A stretch of DNA of 64,000 bases from Labyrinthula sp. Ha (lineage: Eukaryota > Sar > Bigyra > Labyrinthulida > Labyrinthulaceae): NCBI GenBank assembly GCA_015227615.1, contig JAALGZ010000040.1:186001-250000 (forward strand), given 5' to 3'. Shown one piece after another: positions 50,980 through 62,513 of the stretch. A model generated the notes under the pieces. It saw only the letters and a program-made list of their open reading frames with translations, ran no database searches and was not told the origin of the DNA. Each line of letters begins with the position of its first letter. Positions within the stretch are counted from its first letter, which is position 1. The translations under genes and the position numbers were made by a program.

Positions 50980-53900
50980 TGTCTTTTCTTCTTAGATTGT
51001 TTTGAATATTATTTTAGAATTGTTATTGTTCGGAGACAGTTAGAAAACATGGCGCGGTTCTTCAAATTCGTACATCTCACTTCAAGAAAAAGCTTCGCTC
51101 GAATGAAATTTGGAAATCAATGCTTGAATTGAGAATCTGTAGTAATGCACAATCGAGTGCAACTCCCTTAACGAAGATACAAAGCCATTCGCTTGGTTTC
51201 AGAGCATAGACTTAGATAAGAAGATTCAACTAAAAGAAAGTATGTAATTATAAAAGTAACTAGAATTGAGGTTCGAATAAGATTATTCTTGATTAATTTA
51301 TGTATGTTATAGAATTTTTTCTCATAATCAATTTTCTCTAACAATTTTTTTATTAACTTCAAGTTTCTTTGTTAAGTTTCAATGCGCGGTTTGGCACTAC
51401 TGTTGGCAGTTTCCACCCGCTATCCACATTAATTAAGAGCATTCATAAAGCAATAACAATAAAATAAATCTTTGGAATTGTTCTGAACTATATATGAAAA
51501 TACCTGAATTAAATAAGTTCTTGATTGTAGTTCTACTTGTAATAGAGAGCATAGATTACAATTGCTCTTGTCGTTTGGATTTTGATTGTAATAGGAAAAA
51601 TATTTTTTTAACTTTCATTTACCTAGATCTTAGAGTATATTGAGTTTCTACCTGTAAGGGAGCCTGGTCTTTAAGAAATTTAATTTTCTAAGTTTTGGAA
51701 TTATAAATGTTCTGATATTCCTAGCCCAGATGAATTAACTATTCAAGAGTAACACAATTATTTATATGAAGATCTTTACGCTACTATTATATATATATAT
51801 ACCATAGCTATGCGCATGAATATAATTGTGGAAAATTAGTTGCTTGAACATACATATCATGAACCATGCCTTTGTTCTTGGTAACTAACACGACAATTGC
51901 CATACTGATTGCGTAATTATTAGCTCTAAAATATAGTAGACAAAGGGATTAATAGGAATATATATATTAATATAGATGTGTTTATTATTTTTAAGTACTG
52001 ATAATTGAGATAAACTTACACCAAGTCTCTGATAATTCTTGTAAATATGCAATGTACTTTACTTTCTCGACCTTGCTCTTGCAGATTCTAAGCTATAAAG
52101 AGGACAAGGACATAGGAGGAGTTAAGAAAAGAAGCCAAGTCTATTTATTAATCTTTATCTTTGTCCTTTATGTCAACTACTTGAGCTTGATATACTAGAC
52201 ATTCACTCATAATGCGATGATTTAAACATGTAAATGCTGATACTACCATTTGGAGTTAAGTGTTATGATATAAAGCGTCGGTAGGTAAGAAGGCTGCTGT
52301 AAAACACAGTAAAAAAAATGATGTACTTTTTTCCAAGCTTTATTGACATTGTGTTGGTATTTTCATACGTATTCAACCCATGGATAAAGCTTTTGTGTTT
52401 ATGCTAGAAGACTATGACATAAATACTGTTGAAGCATAGAAAACTTGACCCATGTGCCTCATCAAACCAGAATACAAATACAGATTCTATTAAATAACTT
52501 ATTAAGAAAAAAATAAATTGTGAGAGTTTATGTTATCTCAAATGTATAAAAATTAAGGCAGGGGATATTTAAATATAGATTAATGACATACTTGATTTAC
52601 TGCGAGGATACATACTATACCTATTTGTATATTCTTGCTTTTCGATGCCAGTGAGGAGAGTTATATCAATAGAACAATTGTGTTATTATTGGAAAGTGGT
52701 TATTTTGTGCAGATTGAGTATAATTTGCCTGCTAATAAGCTCTATAATAAATGTAATAGTTTTCTGTATTTGAGCCAATCCGTAGCAGCTCAGTTCCGTG
52801 AGCTTCTTGTGTCTTAAACTGCAGCCATGTGTGCTCATTCTATTCTATATCTTACTATACGAATACAGGGCTAAGTGCTATAGGTATTTTACATAGATGC
52901 AAAAAAAGTGCTTAAGGAAAAAATGGCAATCATACTTGCATTTGGGTTTTAATTTATTTACATGACTATGATGAAACACGGAAAATATAAGAGTAAAAAA
53001 CCACTCAGCATGCTACATTATTAAAAAATCCAGAACTTTACCATACTAGTTGTAAATTATGTTACATGAACCTAGGTTAACTGGCAATCAATACTACATA
53101 GACTATATAAGAAATTAGTGCACCTATTATTCAACCCACTTTCATTGCAGCTCCATAACTGCAGCTGCAAACAATTGATGTATAAGTAACACGGAGCAGT
53201 TTATAATATGCGTGAAAATAAACTAAATGGACCTATTTAGTCAAAGAAAAAATAGTTCATTAGAGAAAAGTATTTTTTTTCAGTATTTTATGCCAGGGAT
53301 CAATAATTCTTAGCCAATACATATGGTCGGTAAATGAGAAAACAAGGCGAGGGGGGGGTAATATTGTACGGGCCTGAGAAATGAGTTCATGTGGATAGGT
53401 TCATGCATATCTAAAAAACTATTCACTAACTCTTAAATTCTATGTATCCAAGCCTACGCATAAAGATCTGTACCTCATAATTTGTATACCCGTGTAGAAC
53501 ATTTCTCTTTCTTCTTGAATGTAATACCTAAGTATTGAAAAGTAAGCCTCTGCAGAAAGTAAACCTAAACATATTTCAACAATATATGATGCTGGTAGTA
53601 TTAAAGTCTAACAAAATAAAAAAATTTGAAAAAACTGCTCACGGTTAACGATAGAAGACAAAAATGATTGAGTTCAAGTTTTAATTTTAGTATGTGCTTT
53701 ATGCCCTCATTTCCACGAACAAAATTTACTCTTAAAGATGATCCCCAACCTAGGGACAAAATCTTGGAATGGACAACAAACATGAATTCATGGGTCGCAA
53801 TTCCATAGTGCAGGATTTTAATATTCAGGTATTATGCTAAACTGTAGCCTATAGAAATAAACCTGACCAGAATGTTCACTTTTTCGAAATAACGGTGAAA

Positions 53901-55006
53901 TTTGAAAGCGACTGCAATGTTAACAGTAGATTAAGTGTTGTGACCAAATTCTTCTCAAAATTAAAAAAACTTTTTTTAAGTATTTCATATTAAGAGGGGA
54001 GATGTATTTATAAGAGACATAAACCTTAAAGTAAGAACGCAAGTACATACGGAGCAAAATTGGAAACTCAAATGAATTGCACTCTTCTCAAAAAGTTTGG
54101 GTTTAATGAAGTTGCGCAAAACAAAGATGAATAGGTAAAAATTTCAATACAGTAAACTTGAGGCTCTTGAATGTAGACAAAATAAACGCGTTATGCTCAA
54201 AAGGATATCCTAATTAATGCTTGCGACTTTCGTAATAAACAATAATTCCGAAGATTTATAATGGAGGTTCGGCGCAATAACACAAGAATAATTTAACTTT
54301 CTAAGCCATAGATCTATATATACTCGATTTTGAGAAAGTTCCTGGGTGTAATGGAACAATCTAACCCATTATACCAGTGCTTGTACTCAAAGAGTTAATT
54401 AAAAGGTAAAGTGCCAAGATTATTTGTTTTCGTGTTGAGAAAAGCTAATGTAGAAAAAAATATGAATCTGCATGAGCTTCTAAGCTTATATATTTATTGT
54501 TTTTCGTTAACTTTGATTCCTTACAGTTTTTAAAATATGTAGTTGTATTCTCTTTCTGGAGTTTCTGTGTTTAAAAGTGGTCCTTACAGTATCATATGAA
54601 AACTACAACTATTTTCCTTTTAAGGTTAAATCCTGGTTTCACCTTCCTCTTAAATAAAATATCAACTTTAAACAAAATATATCTTATTCCTATCATAATA
54701 ACAATAATATATTATATATCAATTATAATAATAAATATTCCTATTGCATACAAAGTTTCCCTAGTTTACAATTAAGATAAACTAGTATTAGGTAAAATAC
54801 TAATCTAATTTCAGAAACTCATTATCATTTTGGGCAATCAAAAGTAAAATTCTTATTATACTAAAACGAGATTATTCAATAACACACTTTCTTGATACAA
54901 GAGAATGTTCTTGAAAACGAATCAAACATGGCGCAGAATACTTTATACTTTTAATTTTTATAATCAAATTCAACATTTAAGTTAATTAGAAACTAATTGA
55001 AGCAAA
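50980..55006. other. 4.0-kb spacer with no supportable gene
   Basis: The left end is the promoter of the vWA-like gene. Frames of 60-65 codons at 51168, 52635 and 53601 are within chance. There is a TA microsatellite near 51788 and a run of G at 53351. TTTTGGGCAAT lies at 54828-54838, 168 bases before the next start. Confidence 0.5.
54828..54838 (+). promoter_or_regulatory. TTTTGGGCAAT motif before the 55007 gene
   Basis: This is the exact 11-mer found immediately before DBR1. Here it is 168 bases from the ATG, so a longer leader or a leader intron would be needed if it marks the transcription start. Confidence 0.4.
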
Positions 55007-55339
55007 ATGGGATGCCTACCTGTGTTTGACATTGTTGCTGTGCTAGCAGGATCCAGAAGAAAGAAGAAGCAGGCAGCAGCTTTTGGAAAAGTAGCTCATA
55101 GAAAACGCTCAAGAACTGGAAGCTTGAAAGAAAAATGGGCTAGCTTAATAAGAAGAACACCAAGTCCCCTTGCTGTTAAATCTGAAGAATCTAAAGGTGA
55201 AACATTTGAAGATGAAGTTCAAATCTTGAGTTTATTCGGGGAGGATGTGTTTTCTTTTAGTAGTTGCTATAGAATAGGTGATATTCACTGTGAAGTCCAA
55301 CTTGTTCTGTTTGATATCATAGAAGAACTTGAAGCTTAA
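55007..55339 (+). CDS. Small protein with a basic N-terminal half
   Basis: This 110-residue protein begins MGCLPVFDIVAVLAGSRR. The Gly-Cys start could allow acylation, although position 6 is Val rather than the usual small residue. Residues 17-50 are strongly basic (SRRKKKQAAAFGKVAHRKRS), then SLIRRTPSPL, and the C-terminal half is acidic and hydrophobic (EDEVQILSLFGEDVFSF, LVLFDIIEELEA). It was not recognised. A TTTTGGGCAAT motif lies upstream, and it converges on the membrane-protein gene ending at 55479, 139 bases away. A nuclear or membrane-associated role is possible but unproven. Confidence 0.6.
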   Translation: MGCLPVFDIVAVLAGSRRKKKQAAAFGKVAHRKRSRTGSLKEKWASLIRRTPSPLAVKSEESKGETFEDEVQILSLFGEDVFSFSSCYRIGDIHCEVQLVLFDIIEELEA

Positions 55340-55478
55340 TTGGAAATATTTCCTAAGCTCAAGAAAAGCTATGATTCTGTCTTATGTGCCCTTATTCGGC
55401 TTAATCTGTAAATATGTTTGATCATACCAGAAAATCTTAAAACTTCTTATAACAAATACGATAGAGAATGAGATAGCA

Positions 55479-56498
55479 TCAAAATATTACTGGACCTAGA
55501 ACAAAACCAGCAAATCCAGTTACCAAAAAATATCCAAATGTGTATCTCCATTCATCAGGATCAAAAGTCTTTATGAAATCATTGGCCTGTAACCGTGTTT
55601 GGTCAGCATATCCACTTACGAAACGCACAATGCCCCTTTCTCTAACTGCTTGAAGCAAAGCATTCCCATTTTCTTTGACTATTGAAAACCGTTCAGGACT
55701 TGGGAGGGAAAATGATAAGTCAGGCTTTTCAACAAAATCCATAATTTGTTGCTTCAACATTAGCGCACATAGCCCAAGGATCCACAGGAACATTATAAAT
55801 TTTGCAACCTTGAGACAATAGCTCATATATGTTACACTTCTCTTCGCTTGTTCTGTGACGTCTTGCTCCTTTGTGTCTTCACTTTCTGTATCTATATCTA
55901 CTGTTTCATTTTTCTCAAAAATATCTGCTAGTTTCTCAATCTCTGGAATTTTTTCCTCTTCACCTTCAGAGATTAAATCAACTATTTCTTCCTCAGCTTT
56001 CTCCATTCTCTCCTTTATTGGAGGTGATCTTGGAATAAATTCCTCTGTGCTCTGCAAAGGAGGTTCATAGGATGATGCAGATGTACTTCTAACAACTTCA
56101 ATCTTTTTCTTTTTCCTTGATAGAGACATTGCCCGAGAAGCTAGACTTCCGCCAGAAGCACCCCTAGGGACGATTCCCTGACTGCTTCCGCTCTGATCCA
56201 AAGTTACTGCTAAAGCAATAGAGCCACCGACTCTATTTACGGGAGAAGTATCTTTATTCCTGCTTTTTTGAATAGCCTGTTGGACCAAAGACTTCCTTTG
56301 CTTTGTTGGGAGGTCTAAGATATTCTGCTTCTTTGTCTTACTCCGTGCTGGTGAGTTACTATATCGCTTTGAGGGCAAAATATTTCCCGTTGTTGGTGAT
56401 TTGCTTCTTAGTTCCTTTATTTTTTGGAGCGTTCTCTGCTCTTGTGCCAGTTTTTGAAGTCTAATTGCTTCTTTTGATTTATTGTTCTTTTTCTTCAT
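55479..56498 (-). CDS. Two-helix membrane protein with a basic Ser-Pro-rich N-terminus
   Basis: This intronless 339-residue protein was not recognised. Residues 1-130 are Lys-rich with Ser-Pro pairs (RSKSPTTGN, RYSNSPARSKTKK, SRKKKKIEVVRST), suggesting phosphorylation and nucleic-acid or nuclear association. Residues 160-215 are strongly acidic. Hydrophobic segments lie at about 228-248 (AKFIMFLWILGLCALML) and at the C-terminus (FGYFLVTGFAGFVLGPVIF), so it is a double-pass protein with its long tail probably in the cytosol or nucleoplasm. Inner-nuclear-membrane or ER proteins look similar, but this is inference. The start is the first ATG after the upstream stop. Confidence 0.7.
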   Translation of the reverse strand: MKKKNNKSKEAIRLQKLAQEQRTLQKIKELRSKSPTTGNILPSKRYSNSPARSKTKKQNILDLPTKQRKSLVQQAIQKSRNKDTSPVNRVGGSIALAVTLDQSGSSQGIVPRGASGGSLASRAMSLSRKKKKIEVVRSTSASSYEPPLQSTEEFIPRSPPIKERMEKAEEEIVDLISEGEEEKIPEIEKLADIFEKNETVDIDTESEDTKEQDVTEQAKRSVTYMSYCLKVAKFIMFLWILGLCALMLKQQIMDFVEKPDLSFSLPSPERFSIVKENGNALLQAVRERGIVRFVSGYADQTRLQANDFIKTFDPDEWRYTFGYFLVTGFAGFVLGPVIF

Positions 56499-57900
56499 TT
56501 TCGGTTTAACGGATAACAGTAAGAAATGGTTCCGAACGAGAAATTAGATCTCGATTCTCGAGAAAATTTAAGAGTTTATAGTTGTTTTGAAAGTATTGGT
56601 AGCCCTAGATAAAATTACCAGGATAGTTTTATTGTTGGTCAGAGAAAATAAAAGGAAACCACAAAAGTATTATAAGAATCAATTACAAATTTTTAAACTT
56701 TGAGCTAGTTATTACTGAAGTGAGAACCTTGAGCTTGTGGAGGTTAGGTTTCCTCTCTGTAGAGCTCTAGAATACGTAGTATCTCTGCTAGTCAATCCAA
56801 GAAAAGTTGATTTGGTTGCAAGAGAAAGATTATGTGCACAATAGCTAATGACTAATTTTCTTAAGACACCTTTCTCTTTAGGCCGTATCTCCCTGTTAAG
56901 GCATTTCATCCTTGAACAACTAGTGCGACTGAGTAATGAGAAAGTTGGATCAGGACCCACATGTTCTCATCTACATAACTTGTAAGATGTAAAACTTTCT
57001 TGCTGGTGAAGTTAGAAATCAAATAACGAGGAATCAAATGGATAAATTTCTAAATAATGTTAATCATCGCATAAACATCATCATAAACGTATTTTTCTTA
57101 AAACACTCTAGTTTGTTTTTCCTATTCATGAGAATAATGGAAACAGTTATAGTAAAATAAAACTCACTTTATTAAGCTTATTTTTTGGTATGTTTAAATC
57201 AATTTAACCCGTTTAACATATCCTTTGTCAATACTTTCAATGCCACGTAAATTTAAAAATATATATCCTATGGCCACGATCAAGTACAAAATTTTAAATT
57301 TAATACTACTACAAACTAGCTTAAATAAGATGTTTTAGACTAGGAAAAATTTACATACAACGCCTACTGCAAATCTCTAAGAACAACATAGGCCATACAC
57401 CAAATCAACTTCTTTGTTTCTAAGTTTTTTTTTCTTACTCGTTTCAAAGATTGGATTAGTACCAAAAATATAGAGTTGTTATTTGCTAGGTTCGGCGTGA
57501 TTCTTGGTTGTTTTAAAGTTCATACGCATTTTAGTATGTTGAAAATTTAGTCACTTTAGTCTCAACTTGACATGATGCAATAGTTATACAATTTATTCAA
57601 GAAGTGATACCAAAGTTTGAGAACTGAAGCAAAATCCTTAAGCATTAATATTATCAAAGTGAAAATGACAAAGTGACATAGGTTTAATACAAGAAAATAT
57701 TATTATATGGGACTAGCACTACTGGTTAAAGTAATAATTAAAACAACATGAGTTGTTTCATCAAAAGCTCATTGCTATTACCTTAGAGCAAGTAGCACAT
57801 AAAAATCTACTGCACTAAGATCTTTACAAGAGCCCAAAAGCTTCCCCCTCAATGTAACTGCCCAGAAAACAACAAGTTGAGTATGTTATATCGGATAATC
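56499..57900. other. Spacer, promoter side of the membrane-protein gene
   Basis: No supportable gene. An 82-codon minus-strand frame at 56712-56960 lacks recognisable features. Confidence 0.5.
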
Positions 57901-58315
57901 AGGAATCAAAGACACGTATTCTAGATATGAAAGTGCTGGTATCGATCTTGCCAATAGAGATTAGCAGCTCAAGGAAGCATTGAGAAAAGTGCAAGACAAG
58001 TTGGATCTTCTAGCAATAATACCGAGTTCTTCAAACAGGGTTAATATCAAAAGTGAACTAAAGTATCAAATTTCCGTTTATGTTAATGATAACGATTTTA
58101 CCACTGGGGAGCCTGAATCTCTTGCAAATAATACTTTTGAGAGCAAAAAAAGTAGCCGAGGCTGCAGAACACCAGAGCAGTCTCAGACTATATATTGGGT
58201 CTTAAAGAGGAGAACAATCAGCGCATACATCCTTATACTTAGGAAACTTTATTTCAATTTTCTGTATAGTCTAACATTTTATGATATTTATCGATACAAA
58301 ATTGTGTTAACATGA
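57901..58315 (+). pseudogene. Doubtful gene relic
   Basis: A plus-strand frame without a proper start reads ESAGIDLANRD, then a stop, then QLKEALRKVQDKLDLLAIIP, NDNDFTTGEPESLANNTFES and so on to 58315. The hydrophilic, helix-prone composition resembles a piece of a coiled-coil protein, and no family is recognised. It may be a host-gene relic or a chance open frame. Confidence 0.25.
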
Positions 58316-61300
58316 CCATAAAAAATATTCCAATAAATAATCACAGGCCCGTATAACCCACTTCTGCAAATAGTCGGTCTGTAACTAGGTATGAGAAAAA
58401 AAGAGCAAGGCTATACGAAAATATCTACTTTTGATATAAGCCCTGGAACCTTGAGTATAGAAAGAGCGATATGAGAAGAGAGAAATGTAGCACTAGTAAT
58501 GAGCGAAAACATATGGTATAGAAAATTTCTATTGGTCGTAAGAGGGGAAGTAGATGTTAAGAAATATATAATAATAAAAGAAGTGGGTTCAATACGGAAA
58601 ATTAATGTTAAGATTAATGCTCCGTAAAACAAAATATTCGGTCTGATAGTCTCAAAGAAGAAATTATGGCAACATTTTACGCCTTTAGTACTCTTTATAG
58701 AAGTCTTGCTTGAGATTAATATTAATGCAGTATATCTAGAATGGATTTGTGTGTTTAAATTAGAACATATACAAAATATGCGTACCTGATTCTAAGAATA
58801 TACTAAGCGCTTCGTACTTGAATGGCCAGGAATATTTTTTTTATATTTGGGTCTAGAATGATATTATAACTAGTGAGAGGGTTATATGTGAAGTAATGGG
58901 ACGTTTCCACGGATACAATTTCTGCTTTCTTCGACTGTGAAGAGCTTAGAGTATCTTACGAAGGAAAATTAAAACTATAAGGTTTTGTCGGATAATTCTA
59001 ATTATTAAAATCTTATTTTTAAGCACTAAGTCTTCTTAGAGTTCATATTTTCTCAGATCGGATCCAAGAATTAAGTCATTACTATATTAAAAACTACCAA
59101 TGGTAACCAAAATAAGAAAACAAGTTTGAGCTGTATCGGCGATGTATTTTTTTGACAATGTCTGTCCTGACTTTTAACTAATATCAATATGGTATCGTTT
59201 GGAAACTATTGGTTGCGATATCAAGTTTTTCTAAGCAAATTATAATGAATCAACCGGGGGAGGTTCAAACTACGACACATTCATTTTTCAGTTCTTGTCG
59301 AGAATCCTGGCCAGGATATGAAAATATTAACGTAAATGCAGCTGAAGAAAATGGAGGTTAGAACCCGGGTTCGGGATGAAAAAGAGGTCATAAGAACTAT
59401 AATCAATACATTTAGCCGTGAAAGGTTTACTTTGATTAATAGGAATACGATCAACCAGCATATTCACCCAAATTTTCTGGGTTTCATTAACAACTATTTT
59501 TGTTTAAAACTTTCGTACCATACGATTTTTCAAGTAATTAAGAAGGTCTCAATAAATTAAATGGTAATTGTAAATGATTTGGCTCATATGTAAAAATGAA
59601 AGAATTCTCGCTGTAGATACTTATGAAACTCTATGAAAATAGTACTAGGCTGCTTCTGCGCTATAGCAAAAGTAAGTAATTCGAAGATGGTAACCATTTA
59701 TTAGGAAGATGATATTATCTATGAGGTAGATGATACCTCTTAAGCTCTTCCGGAAGTAACACTAGTATAGAAAATATTATGAAACTTTTTTGCTAAATCT
59801 TTGTTTTATGATATATTTGACAATCAACTCGGTGGTAATAAAATATTAATGAATTTAAGATTCGTAGCTTGACGAGGCCCCAAATAAGAATCATAGTTTA
59901 TAATGTAACCAAGTCTATAATTTTATTTACTAGGAATCATTTTCTATGAAAGACCGAGAGTTAAGAAGGTTAGCCCCAAATGCACATGTGACCTATGTCC
60001 ATCAGCCATACATATTTTGTGAGTCATATTCTAAAGTCTGATAGCTATCTGTGCTTTGTATTACCTTGAGTTAAGCCTTTAGAATATGAAAAAGAAAGAG
60101 CTCATTTCTTTGAGCACAAATTTTATATTTCCATCATAAAAATACACAATAATTTGCATGGTATCTGAGGGTAGAATTTGTCTCAAACATTTCCAGTAAC
60201 CACAGAGTCTGAATATACATAATGGTTCAGAAGTTGATTGGTATTGTGTAACTCCATATTAACTTTATAAAACTAAGTATCGCCTGATAATTGAGTACAT
60301 CTGGTGTATGATAAAAATTATGGAACTTAATTGTCTTACCTATCTACGCAATTGCTGTTTTCAGGGGTGAATTCAGTATATTTGGTAATTGCTTTTGCTT
60401 TGAAAAGAGTATAAATTAAATAATCTCACCTACATGTACAATATGCGCTAAAGTTTTTATTTTTTTCGCTCCAGAATGCTGAAAAACCTTTGTTATAGTG
60501 TCTTAAAATCATATATTCAGAAATTTATTCTAAAATTCAGAATAGTCGAAGGATTATCAAAAAAATTCTTCATCAAAAAAAAGAAAAATGTAGCATTTCC
60601 CAAGTATTTAACCATTTCTTCTACTTGATACCACAAGTTTTATCAAAACTTTCTGTTAATAGTTTCAATTCACTTTTTTCAAGATCCGATGGTTAAGAGG
60701 ATAGGAAACGCTACAGCGCTAAATTTATTGGTTACAAATAAACAGAACCACAATTCCATCTTAGGTTTAGTTTTTAATCTCACATTTTCACTTTCATAGT
60801 AACAAGGGGGGGTGGATTAAACCAAGGCGTATTTAATTAGGTTAATACTTTGAAAAACTATGTAGAAATTGTATATTTCATCAAGCTCTGCCCTCAAAAG
60901 TTTGGGCTTTATATTTACTCTCCCTTAAAGCATTTAATGTTATATATCTCAAGGCTTGCCAAGAACGTTCGCTTTTCCCTCTCTTTTCGTTAACTAAAGG
61001 GTTTTTAAGAGGGTCTTAAATGGACGTTGAAAATGGGCAATAAATCCCAAATTTCTATGTCTTTAGCTAACAAACTGTTCGTTTTATAATAAAATTCATT
61101 TCATAAGCATCCGAAAAACTAAGAATTCTCAGAGGCTGTATCCTTTGCAATCCGAGTATGGAAAAGAATACTTATAGAGAGCCTTCTTAATAATAATAAG
61201 GTTTATTTATGATTTAACTCGACTTTGCATCAGCGATTAAAAAAAATGTCTTAACCTAGACTAAACTAACCTTTGACAAACCACTGAAAATGAAATCTCT

Positions 61301-61631
61301 TCCTGATAATAGTTGTTAACCTTTCCATTTGAATCTATTAATTAACTCCAATTTATTATCTAAAAATTCGAAGTAGACTTTCTCCCTTATTGTCATATTC
61401 AAGTCGATGAAACTTACCAATACTACTATGTATTCTTAAATGTTTTGTACCTCTACCGATTAGCTAACGATTAACGGATAAATGGCTAAATATATATATG
61501 TATATACATTACTTGTTATTGGTATACCAATATGCCACTAAATAATCATTACAAATTCTGGTAGTAATTTTGTGTAAAGTGTGTTCTAAAACGAGAAGTT
61601 TAAATTCTCATTAAAAGAAACAAACATAAAG
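58316..61631. other. 3.3-kb spacer with no supportable gene
   Basis: Only frames of 75 codons or fewer occur. A run of seven G lies near 60806. No RNA gene was recognised. Confidence 0.5.
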
Positions 61632-62513
61632 ATGACAAAAAACTTTAGAAACATTGGAATTCAAACTGATGAATGTGTTATTGCTGAAGAAGGAGAGTTT
61701 ATGGAAGTTGAACAAGGAACAGAAATAGACTTTCTCAGTTTTCTTAACATTGCAGGAAATTCCTCAGCACAAACAAAAATATTCCCTTTACAGAAGTTCT
61801 TCGAAGGAGTTTTGGCAAAAAATTTATTTGACAAGACTTGGAAAGAATCTTGTGAAACTATAAACAAAGCTTCAAAGAAAATGAAGATTACAAGGTACAG
61901 AGTTGAAGGGGAAAAAAGGAAGTTCAAACCTTCAAATAGTCTCAAGAGAAAGAGGGAGAAGGATGGGAAGAAACCTCAGCAAGTTGATGAAACTTTAATT
62001 GAGTATGATGAGCCTGAAGAAAGGGCTATAGAGGAGTTTAGAAGAAAAAATAGTAAGAATACTATTACTCAGAGTAATCTTGAGGATGAAATAGAGGTTG
62101 AAGATATAGAAGCAAAACGAAAGGAGGAATCAAAATGGCAACGAAGAGAAAGGAAAAGAATCAGAGAATCCAATAAGATGATGAAGCTAATTGGAAGATA
62201 TGATCTAATCCAACCTTTTCCCGGGGAGAAAAAGACTGTTCTTAAAGCAAAGAGAGAGAGGAAAGAAATAACTCTAGACATGAACAAGAAGTCAAGACTC
62301 GACTGTTCCATTAGATTGGATAGTATATCACCTGCAACCTCACAAAGCATCTCTTCACCATATCAAAACACTTTCTCAAACTTCCGTAAGCACGATGAAT
62401 CAATTAAAACCCAATCACTTTACACATCTACAGATGAGTTTCAGAGACCTGCTGTAACCTTCCTGGATCCTCTTACCGGCGAAAGGAAGGCCATCAACTA
62501 CAGTATCTTCTAA
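61632..62513 (+). CDS. Unknown highly charged, probably nuclear protein
   Basis: This intronless 293-residue protein was not recognised. The N-terminus (MTKNFRNIGIQTDECV) and a stretch around 35-70 (IDFLSFLNIAGNSS, FFEGVLAKNLFDKTW) look ordered. The middle is rich in Lys, Arg and Glu with nuclear-localisation-like clusters (SLKRKREKDGKKP, WQRRERKRIRESNK). The C-terminus contains Ser/Thr-rich disordered sequence and ends PAVTFLDPLTGERKAINYSIF-like, with a possible short conserved motif. Strong coding-strand purine bias and an ATG in a clean A-rich context support a real gene. The function cannot be assigned. Confidence 0.7.
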   Translation: MTKNFRNIGIQTDECVIAEEGEFMEVEQGTEIDFLSFLNIAGNSSAQTKIFPLQKFFEGVLAKNLFDKTWKESCETINKASKKMKITRYRVEGEKRKFKPSNSLKRKREKDGKKPQQVDETLIEYDEPEERAIEEFRRKNSKNTITQSNLEDEIEVEDIEAKRKEESKWQRRERKRIRESNKMMKLIGRYDLIQPFPGEKKTVLKAKRERKEITLDMNKKSRLDCSIRLDSISPATSQSISSPYQNTFSNFRKHDESIKTQSLYTSTDEFQRPAVTFLDPLTGERKAINYSIF

